The translations under genes were made by a program, and so were the position numbers. Shown here in pieces: positions 1-9,072 of a stretch of DNA of 38,489 nucleotides (position 1 is its first letter; each line of letters starts with the position of its first letter). The notes beneath the pieces were generated by a model, which had not been told where the DNA came from, did not search any database, and worked only from the letters and a program-made list of their open reading frames with translations. The stretch comes from Collinsella sp. (GTDB taxonomy: Bacteria; Actinomycetota; Coriobacteriia; Coriobacteriales; Coriobacteriaceae). The stretch is taken from NCBI GenBank assembly GCA_018382295.1, contig JAGZQF010000028.1:1-38489 (forward strand). The letters are read 5' to 3'.

Positions 1-196
1 TTCTCAAGGTGCACGCTTTGCGGCTCATCCGGTCCGACCGGGCCGCGCGGCAAGGAGATATATTGCCAGACCGGAGGGGCCCCGTGGGCGGGAATCTGGG
101 CGTACACATTTCCTACACATCTTGTGATCCGACTAACGTTTGCCAGCCGTTAACTACCGCTCGCCGAGCATCTCTTTATATAAGGCAGTCTCATGG
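1..196. other. Left-edge gene-free stretch
   Basis: No convincing gene is seen here. A 63-codon open frame on the plus strand has no family resemblance. On the minus strand an ATG at about 41-39 opens a frame that runs off the window (reading M-S-R-K-A), but it has no clear ribosome-binding site, so a partial gene is only possible. A short hairpin, GGCAA/TTGCC, lies at about 50-68. Confidence 0.4.
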
Positions 197-1496
197 TTAA
201 AGCGGATACGTCCCCCTAGCTAAAGCACAGCCAGCATCGAGCAACTCATCGCGTTCTTCCACCGAGAACCCCTCGGCGTAGACGCGCACCACTGGTTCGG
301 TCCCGCTAGGACGGACCAGCAGCCACGTGTCATCCTCAAATGACAGACGCAAGCCGTCCATATGACTAACGTTTTGCGGCACCTTGCCACAAATCGACTT
401 GGGGTTTACGCCCGGCAGCAGGGTTCGTAACGTTTCGGCATCTTCGGCCTCAAGGCGCAAATCGCGTCGACCGTAACTCGTCTTACCAAAACTGTCCTCG
501 AGTTGGTCGACCAGAACGCCCAAAGGCGCGTCCGTCTTTGCCATAAGCTCACACAGAATCAGACAGGCGAGGATTCCATCGCGCTCGGGCATATGCGCGG
601 CGATGCCGATACCACCGGCTTCTTCGCCGCCCATGAGGACGCCGCCCTTCTTCATCTCCGCCGCTATATATTTGAAACCGACTGGTTTGACGGTCACGCG
701 GCAGCCAAGCGCCTCGGCAATGCGACGCACGAGCGTCGAGCATGAAAGATTGACGACGACGCGCCCCTCCAAATTACGAAATTGAACCAAGTCGCCCAAA
801 ACGAGCGCCATGATCTGGCTCGCAAGCGTCCACCCACGGTTCAACGGGGTCGGGGCAGATATCTTCTTGGTCAGACGCCTGCCCGGCGTGAATCTCGTGC
901 ACCTCAACGCCAAGCTCGCGCAACAAGTCGGCTAGATAGCCCTGGGCTGCGCCGCCCATGGGATCGACAACCACGCGCAAGTGCGCGGCGCGGATGGCTT
1001 CGGCATCGACAAACGATGCCACCGCCTGCATATAGTCAGGAATGATATCCGCGGTGCGATATTGCCCCTCGAGCCCCATTGGCTCGGGAGCCATAGTCTC
1101 TTCGAGCTCTTCGATGACATCCTGGTTGGCGGTCGAGCCGTCACCCATGCGAATCTTGAGGCACAGATAGCCCTGCGGATGATGGGACCCCGTCACCATG
1201 AGCGCGCCGCACGCTTCACCGTCATAAGCCGCCGCCCACGTAAGGGCAGGGGTCGGGACAGGTCGCGAAGCGAGCACGGCGTCTAGCCCGTGCGCTGCTA
1301 GCACGCCCGCCGCAAGCTCAGCGAACTCGCGCGCCAGGGGCCGGGTGTCGAACCCTATATATACCGTTTTGCCCGGATTGGTCTTTTGCCACAACTCGCC
1401 GACGGCATCGGCGATACGGGCAACGTTATCGGCAGTGAAGTCCTCATCGACGCGAGCGCGCCAACCGTCAGTTCCAAAATGAATTATCGCGCACAC
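197..1496 (-). pseudogene. Broken phosphoglucomutase/phosphomannomutase-family gene
   Basis: This is an alpha-D-phosphohexomutase relative split into two frames. The first part runs from about 1496 to 819. It carries the N-terminal FGTDGWR signature and the phosphoserine loop as GSHHP, where TASHNP is usual, and reaches the conserved PDPVEPW. The second part resumes in another frame at about 818 with QIMALVLGDLV. It contains GGEEAGG, the sugar-binding loop, and RPSGTEP, the phosphate-binding loop near the end. Between them about 40 residues expected from the family are missing, including the metal-binding DGDxDR loop, so a simple base-call error cannot explain the break. The GTG at 1496 is the best start because GAGGTG lies 7 nt upstream; the open frame itself extends to 1580. 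Without the metal loop neither fragment should be an active mutase. Confidence 0.85.
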
Positions 1497-1617
1497 GCGC
1501 AGACACCTCACAGTGTTTGGATCATGGTACGCATGGGGTATACCCGCAACATGCACTCGGCAACCTGCCGGCACCAGCATTCACCATTTGGGCAAATGCT
1601 GCCGAGGACATGCAAGC

Positions 1618-1648
1618 AATAAAAAAACCGCCCCGTATGGAGCGGTTT
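1618..1648 (-). terminator. Intrinsic terminator after the homocysteine methyltransferase gene
   Basis: On the minus strand AAACCGCTCC pairs with GGGGCGGTTT around an ATAC loop (one T-G wobble). It is followed by a run of T residues and starts 6 nt past the stop codon at 1654. Confidence 0.88.
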
Positions 1649-1653
1649 GCCCT

Positions 1654-2547
1654 TTATATATCGAGCGCCTCGGCCATCGCGGCCGTAGTGATTGCCGTGG
1701 TTCCACAGCAACTGCCCACCATTGCGGCACCGGCATGTCCCCATTCGATGCATGCGCGCGCGAAAGCTTCGGGGTTCTCGTGCCATACGGGGCCATCCTG
1801 AGTCTGGACCGGATCGCCTACGTTGGGACGCACCGTGACGGGAGTAGTCGCCGATGCAACCATCCTGGGCACCGCCGCGTTCGCGGCCGCAAGCGAACAG
1901 CAATTAACACCAACCGAGTTTGCGCCGTGTTTTTCGGCGTACAAAACGGCTGCCTCGATGTTGAGGCCATCGCCCAACAGGTCGCCTTTATCGTCAACGA
2001 CAAAACTCACCAGAACAGGCATGCCGTCGGCGGCATCTCGGGCGCCGGCAAGCATGGGCTGCAAATTACGGATAGAAGTCACCGTCTCGATCAGCAGACC
2101 GTCAACGCCGGCATTGAGCAAGGCGTGCGCCTGTTCGCGCGCAATGCCTCGGATTTCACGATACTCGGCAGAGTCCTCGGCAAACCACTCAATACCGATC
2201 GGGCCCATCGAGCCCAGCAGCAGTTGCGGGTGCGCCTGGCGAGCATCGTCGACGGCCCCGCGATTGACCTCCGCCACGGACGGCGCAATCTGGTCGTGCT
2301 TGAGGGCATAGCTTGATGCCTGAAAGGTGTTGGTAATGAGCACCTGCGCGCCGGCAGCGACATACAAGCGATGGATACGAGAAACGGTCTGCGGCTCTGC
2401 CAGATTCCAAAACGCCGGTGGAATGTCGGCGGCATCGTACTCACTCAACAGAACGCTGCCCATGGGGCCCTGCGCCAACAAGGTCTCGCTCGACAAGCGG
2501 CGCGCAAGTTCCTCGGCACCAAAGCGGTTGTAATAACTCGTATCCAT
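1654..2547 (-). CDS. mmuM: Homocysteine S-methyltransferase family protein
   Basis: The 297-residue product matches the full length of MmuM/YagD-type enzymes. These transfer a methyl group from S-methylmethionine or S-adenosylmethionine to homocysteine, giving methionine in the cytoplasm. The zinc-binding cysteines expected of the family are visible: GVNCCS at about residues 213-218 and GSCCGT at 278-283. The early GPMGS and ITNTFQAS motifs are also typical of this TIM-barrel fold. The ATG at 2547 follows GGGA a few bases upstream. The gene starts only 10 nt after the DtxR-type regulator, so the two are probably one transcript, which hints at metal-responsive control of methionine synthesis. 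The symbol is by family; the methyl donor cannot be told from sequence. Confidence 0.88.
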   Translation of the reverse strand: MDTSYYNRFGAEELARRLSSETLLAQGPMGSVLLSEYDAADIPPAFWNLAEPQTVSRIHRLYVAAGAQVLITNTFQASSYALKHDQIAPSVAEVNRGAVDDARQAHPQLLLGSMGPIGIEWFAEDSAEYREIRGIAREQAHALLNAGVDGLLIETVTSIRNLQPMLAGARDAADGMPVLVSFVVDDKGDLLGDGLNIEAAVLYAEKHGANSVGVNCCSLAAANAAVPRMVASATTPVTVRPNVGDPVQTQDGPVWHENPEAFARACIEWGHAGAAMVGSCCGTTAITTAAMAEALDI

Positions 2548-2557
2548 ATATATCCCG

Positions 2558-2980
2558 CTATTCCTCGACGCTGATTCCCTGCTTTTCGAGATAGGCGAGC
2601 CAGCGGTTCATCGTGTCCTCGGAAAGCGCATGCTCCATCATGCAGGCCTCGGAATCGGCTCGCTCAAATTCGACACCGAGCTCCTGAACCAAAAACGTGC
2701 GGATGAGGCGATGACGGTACCAGATAGCCGTACCAACCTCGCGGCCGCGATCGGTCAGGACTACCTTGCCGTAGTGCGATTGCTCGACAAGTTCGGATGC
2801 CTTGAGCGCCGAAACCGCTTTATTAACCGATGCCTTGGAGACGCCAAGGCGCTGCGCGATGTCGACCGATCGAACGCCGTTGGTTTCCCCCTCTTCGCTT
2901 TCAATGCGAACCATGCACTCCAAGTAGTCTTCGTTCGCCACCGTCAGATGTAGTTCGCGCGAGCTATTTGTCGTATCCAT
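2558..2980 (-). CDS. DtxR/MntR-family metal-dependent transcriptional regulator
   Basis: A 140-residue protein with an N-terminal winged helix (about residues 12-70, recognition region GVSKASVNKAVSAL) followed by the DtxR dimerisation and metal-binding domain. The arrangement HRLIRTFL plus CMMEH matches the DtxR pattern in which His79, Cys102, Glu105 and His106 bind metal, so iron or manganese sensing is likely. It lacks the C-terminal SH3-like domain, as MntR does. The ATG at 2980 is preferred to the one at 3001 because purine-rich GGGACGGAAG lies just upstream. It heads an operon with the methyltransferase and faces pepT. A 20-bp palindrome in the shared upstream region is a candidate operator. 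Which metal it senses is unknown. Confidence 0.88.
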   Translation of the reverse strand: MDTTNSSRELHLTVANEDYLECMVRIESEEGETNGVRSVDIAQRLGVSKASVNKAVSALKASELVEQSHYGKVVLTDRGREVGTAIWYRHRLIRTFLVQELGVEFERADSEACMMEHALSEDTMNRWLAYLEKQGISVEE

Positions 2981-3011
2981 GATCTTCCGTCCCTTCTGCA
3001 TTCAATGGCTG

Positions 3012-3017
3012 ATTCTA
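3012..3017 (-). promoter_or_regulatory. Possible -10 of the DtxR-type regulator gene
   Basis: TAGAAT on the minus strand lies about 32 nt before the start at 2980. No good -35 is visible. The expected -35 position falls at the edge of the palindrome 3034-3053. Confidence 0.4.
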
Positions 3018-3033
3018 CCCCATCCAAGCGTCG

Positions 3034-3053
3034 CGGTATGCCGTGGCATACCG
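3034..3053. promoter_or_regulatory. Perfect 20-bp palindrome between divergent regulator and pepT
   Basis: CGGTATGCC-GT-GGCATACCG has two perfect 9-bp arms. It occupies the expected -35 position of both putative divergent promoters (-10 boxes TAGAAT at 3012-3017 minus and TAGAGT at 3057-3062 plus). Size and symmetry fit a DtxR/MntR-type operator; the binding protein is inferred. Confidence 0.6.
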
Positions 3054-3056
3054 TGC

Positions 3057-3062
3057 TAGAGT
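3057..3062 (+). promoter_or_regulatory. Possible extended -10 of pepT
   Basis: TGCTAGAGT resembles an extended -10 element about 40 nt before the pepT start at 3101. The -35 region coincides with the palindrome rather than a consensus hexamer. Confidence 0.4.
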
Positions 3063-3100
3063 TCTTGTTGCACACGACGACCAAGATTGGAGCGGTCTTT

Positions 3101-4348
3101 ATGGAAAACACCACCACGAACCCCGATGTCCTCGAGCGCTTTTTGCGCTACGTCCAGATCAACACGCAGTCCGAGGATGCAAACTGCGACCAGGTACCCT
3201 CGAGCGCCGTTCAGTTTGACCTTGCCATCGTGCTGGCTGAAGAGCTGCGCGAGCTTGGTGCGGAAGATGCCCACGTGACCGAGCACGCCTATGTCTGCGC
3301 GCATATCCCCGCAAGTGCGGGCGCTGAGGACAAGCCCGCCCTGGGCCTGATCGCCCATCTCGACACCACCGAAGTTGCACCGGGCGCCGGCGTGAAGCCG
3401 CACATCGTACACCACGAAGGCGGCGACCTGGTCTGCGGCACGGTTGACGGTAAGCCCGTTGCCATGAGCACAGCCAAGCTTCCCGCCCTGAATGACCTCG
3501 CGGGTGAGGACCTGGTCTGCAGCGATGGCACCACGCTGCTGGGCGCGGACGACAAGGCAGGCGTCGCCGAGATCATGTCGCTTGTCGCGCGTATCGCTCA
3601 GGACCCTTCTCTGCCCCATCCTGCACTCGGCATTTGCTTCTGCCCTGACGAGGAAATCGGCCACGGAGCCGAGCTGTTGGATATCGATACCTTTGGCTGC
3701 AAGTACGCCTACACGGTCGACGGCGGCCCCATCGGCGAGCTGGAGTGGGAGTGCTTTAACGCCGCCGAGGCGACCGTCCGCTTTGAGGGCCAGTCCATCC
3801 ACCCGGGCGACGCTAAGGGCCGTATGGTCAACGCAGGCAATCTGTTCTGCGACTTCAACGCGTTGCTCCCCTACGTGCAGCGCCCGGAGTATACGGAAGG
3901 CTACGAGGGCTTTTATCACCTTGAGGGTGTATCTGCGACCGTCGATCACGCCACAGCGCGCTATATCATCCGCGACCATGACGCCGCCAAGTTCCAGCAG
4001 AAACTCGACCTTATTGATGCCGCCGCCTCGATGCTCAACCAGCGTCTGGGTGAGGAGCGCGTGACAGTCGAGATTAAGCAGCAGTATCGAAATATGGCCG
4101 AGATCGTTCGTGACTATCCCGAGCTTATTGATGTTGCCAAGGAAGCCTACCTTGCCTGCGGCGTTGAGCCCCAAGTGCTGCCGATTCGTGGCGGCACCGA
4201 CGGCGCTCAGCTGTCGTTCCGCGGTCTGCCCTGCCCCAACCTTTCCACCGGCGGCTATTGCTACCACGGCGTCAACGAGTTCGTCCCGGTCAGCTCGCTC
4301 GTCAAGATGACCGACGTGCTCCAGGAGCTCGTCGCCCGCTTTGCATAG
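3101..4348 (+). CDS. pepT: Peptidase T (tripeptide aminopeptidase)
   Basis: The 415-residue product is full length for PepT, a cytoplasmic dizinc M20B aminopeptidase that removes the N-terminal residue from tripeptides. Visible motifs are AHLDTTEVAPG (zinc ligand His86, Asp88), GADDKAG (Asp150 or Asp151 bridging the zincs), PDEEIGHGA (catalytic Glu184, ligand Glu185), VDGGP, and the late RGGTDGAQLS with NLSTGGYCYHG (final zinc ligand His). The open frame extends upstream to 3005, but the ATG at 3101 is the start because GGAG sits 8 nt before it and the homologous N-terminus begins there. It is monocistronic, with a strong terminator after it, and is transcribed divergently from the DtxR-type regulator. 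Confidence 0.95.
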   Translation: MENTTTNPDVLERFLRYVQINTQSEDANCDQVPSSAVQFDLAIVLAEELRELGAEDAHVTEHAYVCAHIPASAGAEDKPALGLIAHLDTTEVAPGAGVKPHIVHHEGGDLVCGTVDGKPVAMSTAKLPALNDLAGEDLVCSDGTTLLGADDKAGVAEIMSLVARIAQDPSLPHPALGICFCPDEEIGHGAELLDIDTFGCKYAYTVDGGPIGELEWECFNAAEATVRFEGQSIHPGDAKGRMVNAGNLFCDFNALLPYVQRPEYTEGYEGFYHLEGVSATVDHATARYIIRDHDAAKFQQKLDLIDAAASMLNQRLGEERVTVEIKQQYRNMAEIVRDYPELIDVAKEAYLACGVEPQVLPIRGGTDGAQLSFRGLPCPNLSTGGYCYHGVNEFVPVSSLVKMTDVLQELVARFA

Positions 4349-4372
4349 GGAACTCGAACAATCCAGGTAAGC

Positions 4373-4416
4373 AAAACCGCCCCGTCCTCAAAACCGAGAA
4401 CGGGGCGGTTTTTGGT
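4373..4416 (+). terminator. Strong intrinsic terminator after pepT
   Basis: A perfect 13-bp stem (AAAACCGCCCCGT / ACGGGGCGGTTTT) with a 14-nt loop is followed by T residues. The A-run on the 5' side means it could also work for leftward transcripts. Confidence 0.92.
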
Positions 4417-4440
4417 GCAAGGGGAGTAGTCAGCACCGCA

Positions 4441-4600
4441 GGTTGAGCCAACGTCAGCGAGCGACGTCCAAGGCGAACAAGTTGGCATGAAAAAGGCAGG
4501 GCATTGACCTTCTGGTCATGCCCTGCCTTTTGAATGACAAATTGTCGCCTTGGGCGGCGCGCAGCGTCGAGCCGTTACGGCGTTTGGTAAAACGCCGTAA
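4441..4600. repeat. Composite palindromic element, copy A
   Basis: Outer arms lie at 4465-4488 and 4534-4556 (core CCAAGGCGA / TCGCCTTGG). They enclose an inner hairpin at 4491-4531 whose tip is GACC-TTCT-GGTC. A separate perfect 11-bp hairpin, TTACGGCGTTT / AAACGCCGTAA, at 4575-4600 ends one base before the LCP stop codon. The element fills the gap between two convergent genes. Three related copies lie at about 20041-20210, 25961-26125 and 32961-33146. Confidence 0.88.
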
Positions 4601-4601
4601 C

Positions 4602-5837
4602 TTAGTAGTTGGCTTCGTAGCCGTTGCCGTCGCCGGTGGGCTCTTCGTAGTAGTCCGAATCGCTTGAATCGCTTGAGTCATCGGAATCGTCAGAGCTGAC
4701 CGATGAGGTTGCGGTACCGTTTGCGTAATCGTCAGACGTGTTGTTGTTCAGGTCGCCAATCGTAGAGCTGGAACCATCGGAAAGACCCATGGTGTTGGGA
4801 CCCTTGGGATCCTTGCCGGCATCGACGCGCTCCATCATTTCCTTGAGCTCGTCCTCGTAGACAAAGACGTAGCTCACACCGTCGATCATGGTGCTGTCGT
4901 CGGCGTACGAGGGCAGGTTGGCCGAGTAGATACCGTCGACATCCATACCGCGCATGGCGTTGACCGTAGCCACGATATCCTGAACGCTCATATCGGTTAC
5001 GAGCATATCGGACAGCGAATTAACCAGGCCAAAGATCTTCGTGGCATCGAAGTTATTGAGAATCTGGTTGGCAAGGGCGCCAAGCACCTGGCGCTGGTGG
5101 CGCATGCGCGTGTAATCGCCGTCGGCATAGGTGTAGCGGCAGCGGGCATAGGTAAGGGCGGTGGCACCGTCCATATGCTGCTGGCCAGCGGTAATCTTAA
5201 TATCCAGGTGCTCGGGGTCGTCAACATCATCGGTTGCGTTAATGTCGATACCGCCAACCGAATCAATCAGCGCCTGCATACCGTCGAAGCTGACCTCGGC
5301 ATAGTGGGAAATCTGAACACCGCACAGCTCGTTGACCGCCTCGACCATGGCCTCGGCGCCGCCAACGGTATGGCAGGCGTTGATCTTCATGGTCTCGCCC
5401 TTGTACTCGACCTTGGTGTCGCGCGGAACGGAAATGAGCGTCGCCTGCTTTTGCGTGGGGTCGATGCGTGCCAGGATAATCGAGTCGGCACGATACGTAT
5501 CCTCGCCCGGACGGCCGTCGGTGCCAAGAAGCAGCACGTAGAACGGATCCTTTGCCTCATCGGTGTCAACCAGAACCCGACGCAGATTGTCGGTAATGAC
5601 ATTAGAATCGCCGAGCTTGCCCATAATGGTGGCAAACCACAGGCCGGCAGCGGCAGTGGCACTCAGCAGCACGCCAAGCACGGCAATGAGCGCGACGTGA
5701 CGAATCGTGTGGCTACGACGACGTTGGCGAGCTCGCTCGGAATAGCGAGCCACGTTATCGCGACTGTAGATCTTGGCCTGCGCACCAGTTGAGGGTCTTC
5801 GGGTGGTGGTATCCGCGAGGGGCTTTTTATTAAACAT
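4602..5837 (-). CDS. LytR-CpsA-Psr (LCP) family cell-wall glycopolymer ligase
   Basis: A 411-residue membrane-anchored protein. LCP enzymes transfer undecaprenyl-linked glycopolymers onto peptidoglycan outside the membrane. After a basic cytoplasmic tail (about 1-45) there is one transmembrane helix (about 46-70), then the LCP domain with LLLGTDGR, DSIILARIDP, SVPRDTKV, VGGIDI and the Arg-rich TYARCRY...TRMRHQRQV, which binds the lipid pyrophosphate. The last 50 residues or so are a low-complexity Ser/Asp-rich tail. The ATG at 5837 is chosen over the TTG at 5843. It starts 12 nt after murA, so precursor synthesis and wall assembly are probably cotranscribed. Which polymer it attaches cannot be told. 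Confidence 0.9.
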   Translation of the reverse strand: MFNKKPLADTTTRRPSTGAQAKIYSRDNVARYSERARQRRRSHTIRHVALIAVLGVLLSATAAAGLWFATIMGKLGDSNVITDNLRRVLVDTDEAKDPFYVLLLGTDGRPGEDTYRADSIILARIDPTQKQATLISVPRDTKVEYKGETMKINACHTVGGAEAMVEAVNELCGVQISHYAEVSFDGMQALIDSVGGIDINATDDVDDPEHLDIKITAGQQHMDGATALTYARCRYTYADGDYTRMRHQRQVLGALANQILNNFDATKIFGLVNSLSDMLVTDMSVQDIVATVNAMRGMDVDGIYSANLPSYADDSTMIDGVSYVFVYEDELKEMMERVDAGKDPKGPNTMGLSDGSSSTIGDLNNNTSDDYANGTATSSVSSDDSDDSSDSSDSDYYEEPTGDGNGYEANY

Positions 5838-5849
5838 AGGCAACCTGTA

Positions 5850-7133
5850 TTAGTAGATGACGGGATCGGGGACGGTAGCATGCTCGACATGCGCGCCGAG
5901 CGCCTGCAGCTTTTCGACAAACTGCTCGTAGCCGCGCTTGATGTGATGAATGGCCGAAACCTCGGTCGTCCCGTCGGCGATCAAGCCCGCTACGACGAGG
6001 GCCGCTCCGCCACGCAGATCGGGCGAGGTAACCTGTGCACCCGAGAAGCCCTTGACGCCATGAATCATGGCATGATGGCTCTCGATACGAATGTCGGCAC
6101 CCATGCGCACCAGCTCAGAGGCGAACATAAAGCGATTCTCGAAGATGTTCTCGGTAATAACGGAACTGCCATCGGCAAGGGCGGAGAGTACCATAATCTG
6201 CGCCTGCATGTCCGTCGGGAAGCCGGGGAACGGAAGCGTCTGGATGTCGACCGGCTTGATACGCTCGGCACGGTTTACATGGACGCCATCCTCGACGCGC
6301 TCGCAGTCGATACCCATGAGCTCCATCTTCTTGAGCACCATGCCCAAGTGAATGGGGCAAAAGCCCGTGACATCGACACCGCGATCGTCGGCCATCAACG
6401 CACCGGCAACGATAAAGGTACCGGCCTCGATGCGGTCGCCCACTACGCGATGGGTAACAGGATGGAGCTCTTCCACGCCTTCGATAGTCACGACGGGCGT
6501 GCCGGCGCCAACAATCTTGGCGCCCATCTCGTTGAGCATGTTGGCGAGATCGACAATCTCGGGCTCGCGGGCGGCATTGTCGATAACCGTGGTGCCCTGT
6601 GCGCGCACAGAGGCCATGATGAGGTTCTCGGTCGCACCGACGCTGGCGAACTCGAGCGTGACGGTGGTACCGCGCAGACCTTGGGGCGCATTAGCGTTGA
6701 TGTAACCGTGGGCGGTATCGAACTCAACGCCCAGGGCCTCAAGACCAAGAATGTGCATATCGATCTTGCGAGCACCCAGGTTGCAGCCGCCCGGCATGGC
6801 AATCTTGGCGCGATGGAAGCGGCCCAGCAGGGGTCCCATGACGGCGGTGGAAGCACGCATCTTGGCAACGAGCTCGTAGGGGGCCTCCCAAGAATCGACC
6901 TGAGAGGTATCAATCTCGAGCGTGTGCTCGTCGAGAACATCGATCGTAGCGCCCATGCCCTTGAGCACCTTGCCCATCACGTGAACATCGGAAATATCGG
7001 GCACGTTCTGCAGCGTCGTCTTGCCCGGCGCCAGAAGCGTTGCCGCCATGAGTTTGAGCGCGGAGTTCTTGGCACCCGAGACGGGCACGGAGCCTCCGAT
7101 GGCGTGGCCACCCTCAACGCGGATAATATCCAA
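5850..7133 (-). CDS. murA: UDP-N-acetylglucosamine 1-carboxyvinyltransferase (MurA)
   Basis: The 427-residue product has the usual MurA length. It adds enolpyruvate from PEP to UDP-GlcNAc, the first committed step of peptidoglycan synthesis, in the cytoplasm. Hallmarks are SGAKNSALK (Lys22, Asn23), the catalytic-loop PGGCNLGAR with Cys117 (the residue attacked by fosfomycin) and FPTDMQAQ with the general-base Asp. The start is a TTG preceded by AAAGGG. A GC-rich hairpin with a T-run stands immediately before this ribosome-binding site, so murA would depend on read-through of the atp operon terminator or on a promoter I could not find. It is followed closely by the LCP gene. Confidence 0.96.
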   Translation of the reverse strand: MDIIRVEGGHAIGGSVPVSGAKNSALKLMAATLLAPGKTTLQNVPDISDVHVMGKVLKGMGATIDVLDEHTLEIDTSQVDSWEAPYELVAKMRASTAVMGPLLGRFHRAKIAMPGGCNLGARKIDMHILGLEALGVEFDTAHGYINANAPQGLRGTTVTLEFASVGATENLIMASVRAQGTTVIDNAAREPEIVDLANMLNEMGAKIVGAGTPVVTIEGVEELHPVTHRVVGDRIEAGTFIVAGALMADDRGVDVTGFCPIHLGMVLKKMELMGIDCERVEDGVHVNRAERIKPVDIQTLPFPGFPTDMQAQIMVLSALADGSSVITENIFENRFMFASELVRMGADIRIESHHAMIHGVKGFSGAQVTSPDLRGGAALVVAGLIADGTTEVSAIHHIKRGYEQFVEKLQALGAHVEHATVPDPVIY

Positions 7134-7146
7134 GGTCTACCCTTTC

Positions 7147-7185
7147 AAAAAGCATGCCCGGGGTGGCTGGGCCATCCCGGGCATG
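7147..7185 (-). terminator. Terminator or attenuator between atpC and murA
   Basis: CATGCCCGGG pairs perfectly with CCCGGGCATG, extended inward by TGGC/GCCA. On the minus strand it is followed by CTTTTTG. The last T lies only about 14 nt before the murA TTG start, so it ends the atp operon yet also sits in the murA leader. Confidence 0.82.
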
Positions 7186-7221
7186 ATGTGTTCGCAAATG
7201 GTCGAACGCTAAATCGTTTGA

Positions 7222-7614
7222 CTATTGGGCAAGCTTGAGCTTACACCATGCGATTTCATTATAGAGGTAGGCGCGGCGTGCATCATCCTCCGACAAATTA
7301 CCCAGCTTCTCTTCAAAACCTTGAATATCAGCTTTAAGCTTGTCGGCATCGACGGTCGCCAAATCGCAAGCGCGCTCGGCGAGAACGGTCACGACATCGT
7401 CCGCAACCTGGGCATAGCCGCCGGCCACGGCAAACGTGTGGTCGACAGTGCCCATGGCCTTATCGGAAACGCGAACGTAACCGCGGTCGATCGTGCAGAT
7501 CTCGCTGGAGTGAGCAGGCAGAACGCCAAACTCGCCATCCGTGGACGGAATCGACACAAACGCAGCGTCGCCCTCATAGGCGCAGCTCACGGGGCACACG
7601 ATGCGGATACGCAT
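7222..7614 (-). CDS. atpC: F-type ATP synthase epsilon subunit
   Basis: A 130-residue protein with the N-terminal beta-sandwich (containing the typical DGEFGVLPAHS) and a C-terminal helical hairpin rich in Lys, Leu and Asp. The subunit is part of the central stalk and regulates ATP hydrolysis. It follows atpD by 3 nt and is the last gene of the atp operon before the hairpin terminator. Confidence 0.95.
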   Translation of the reverse strand: MRIRIVCPVSCAYEGDAAFVSIPSTDGEFGVLPAHSSEICTIDRGYVRVSDKAMGTVDHTFAVAGGYAQVADDVVTVLAERACDLATVDADKLKADIQGFEEKLGNLSEDDARRAYLYNEIAWCKLKLAQ

Positions 7615-7617
7615 AAC

Positions 7618-9071
<1,454 letters not shown>

Positions 9072-9072
<1 letters not shown>

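Noticed and set aside
9..200. 63-codon frame at the left edge
   Set aside because: No recognisable family, no supported start and no neighbour context.
774..913. Programmed frameshift in the phosphohexomutase
   Set aside because: About 40 residues are absent in addition to the shift, so a programmed slip could not restore the enzyme.
3056..4267. 403-codon open frame opposite pepT
   Set aside because: Shadow of pepT; no ribosome-binding site and Val/Gly/Ala-rich nonsense.
4454..4681. Peptides encoded within the composite palindromes (also 26043-26100 region)
   Set aside because: Similar peptides recur only because the DNA repeat recurs; the palindromic structure, not the reading frame, is what is kept.
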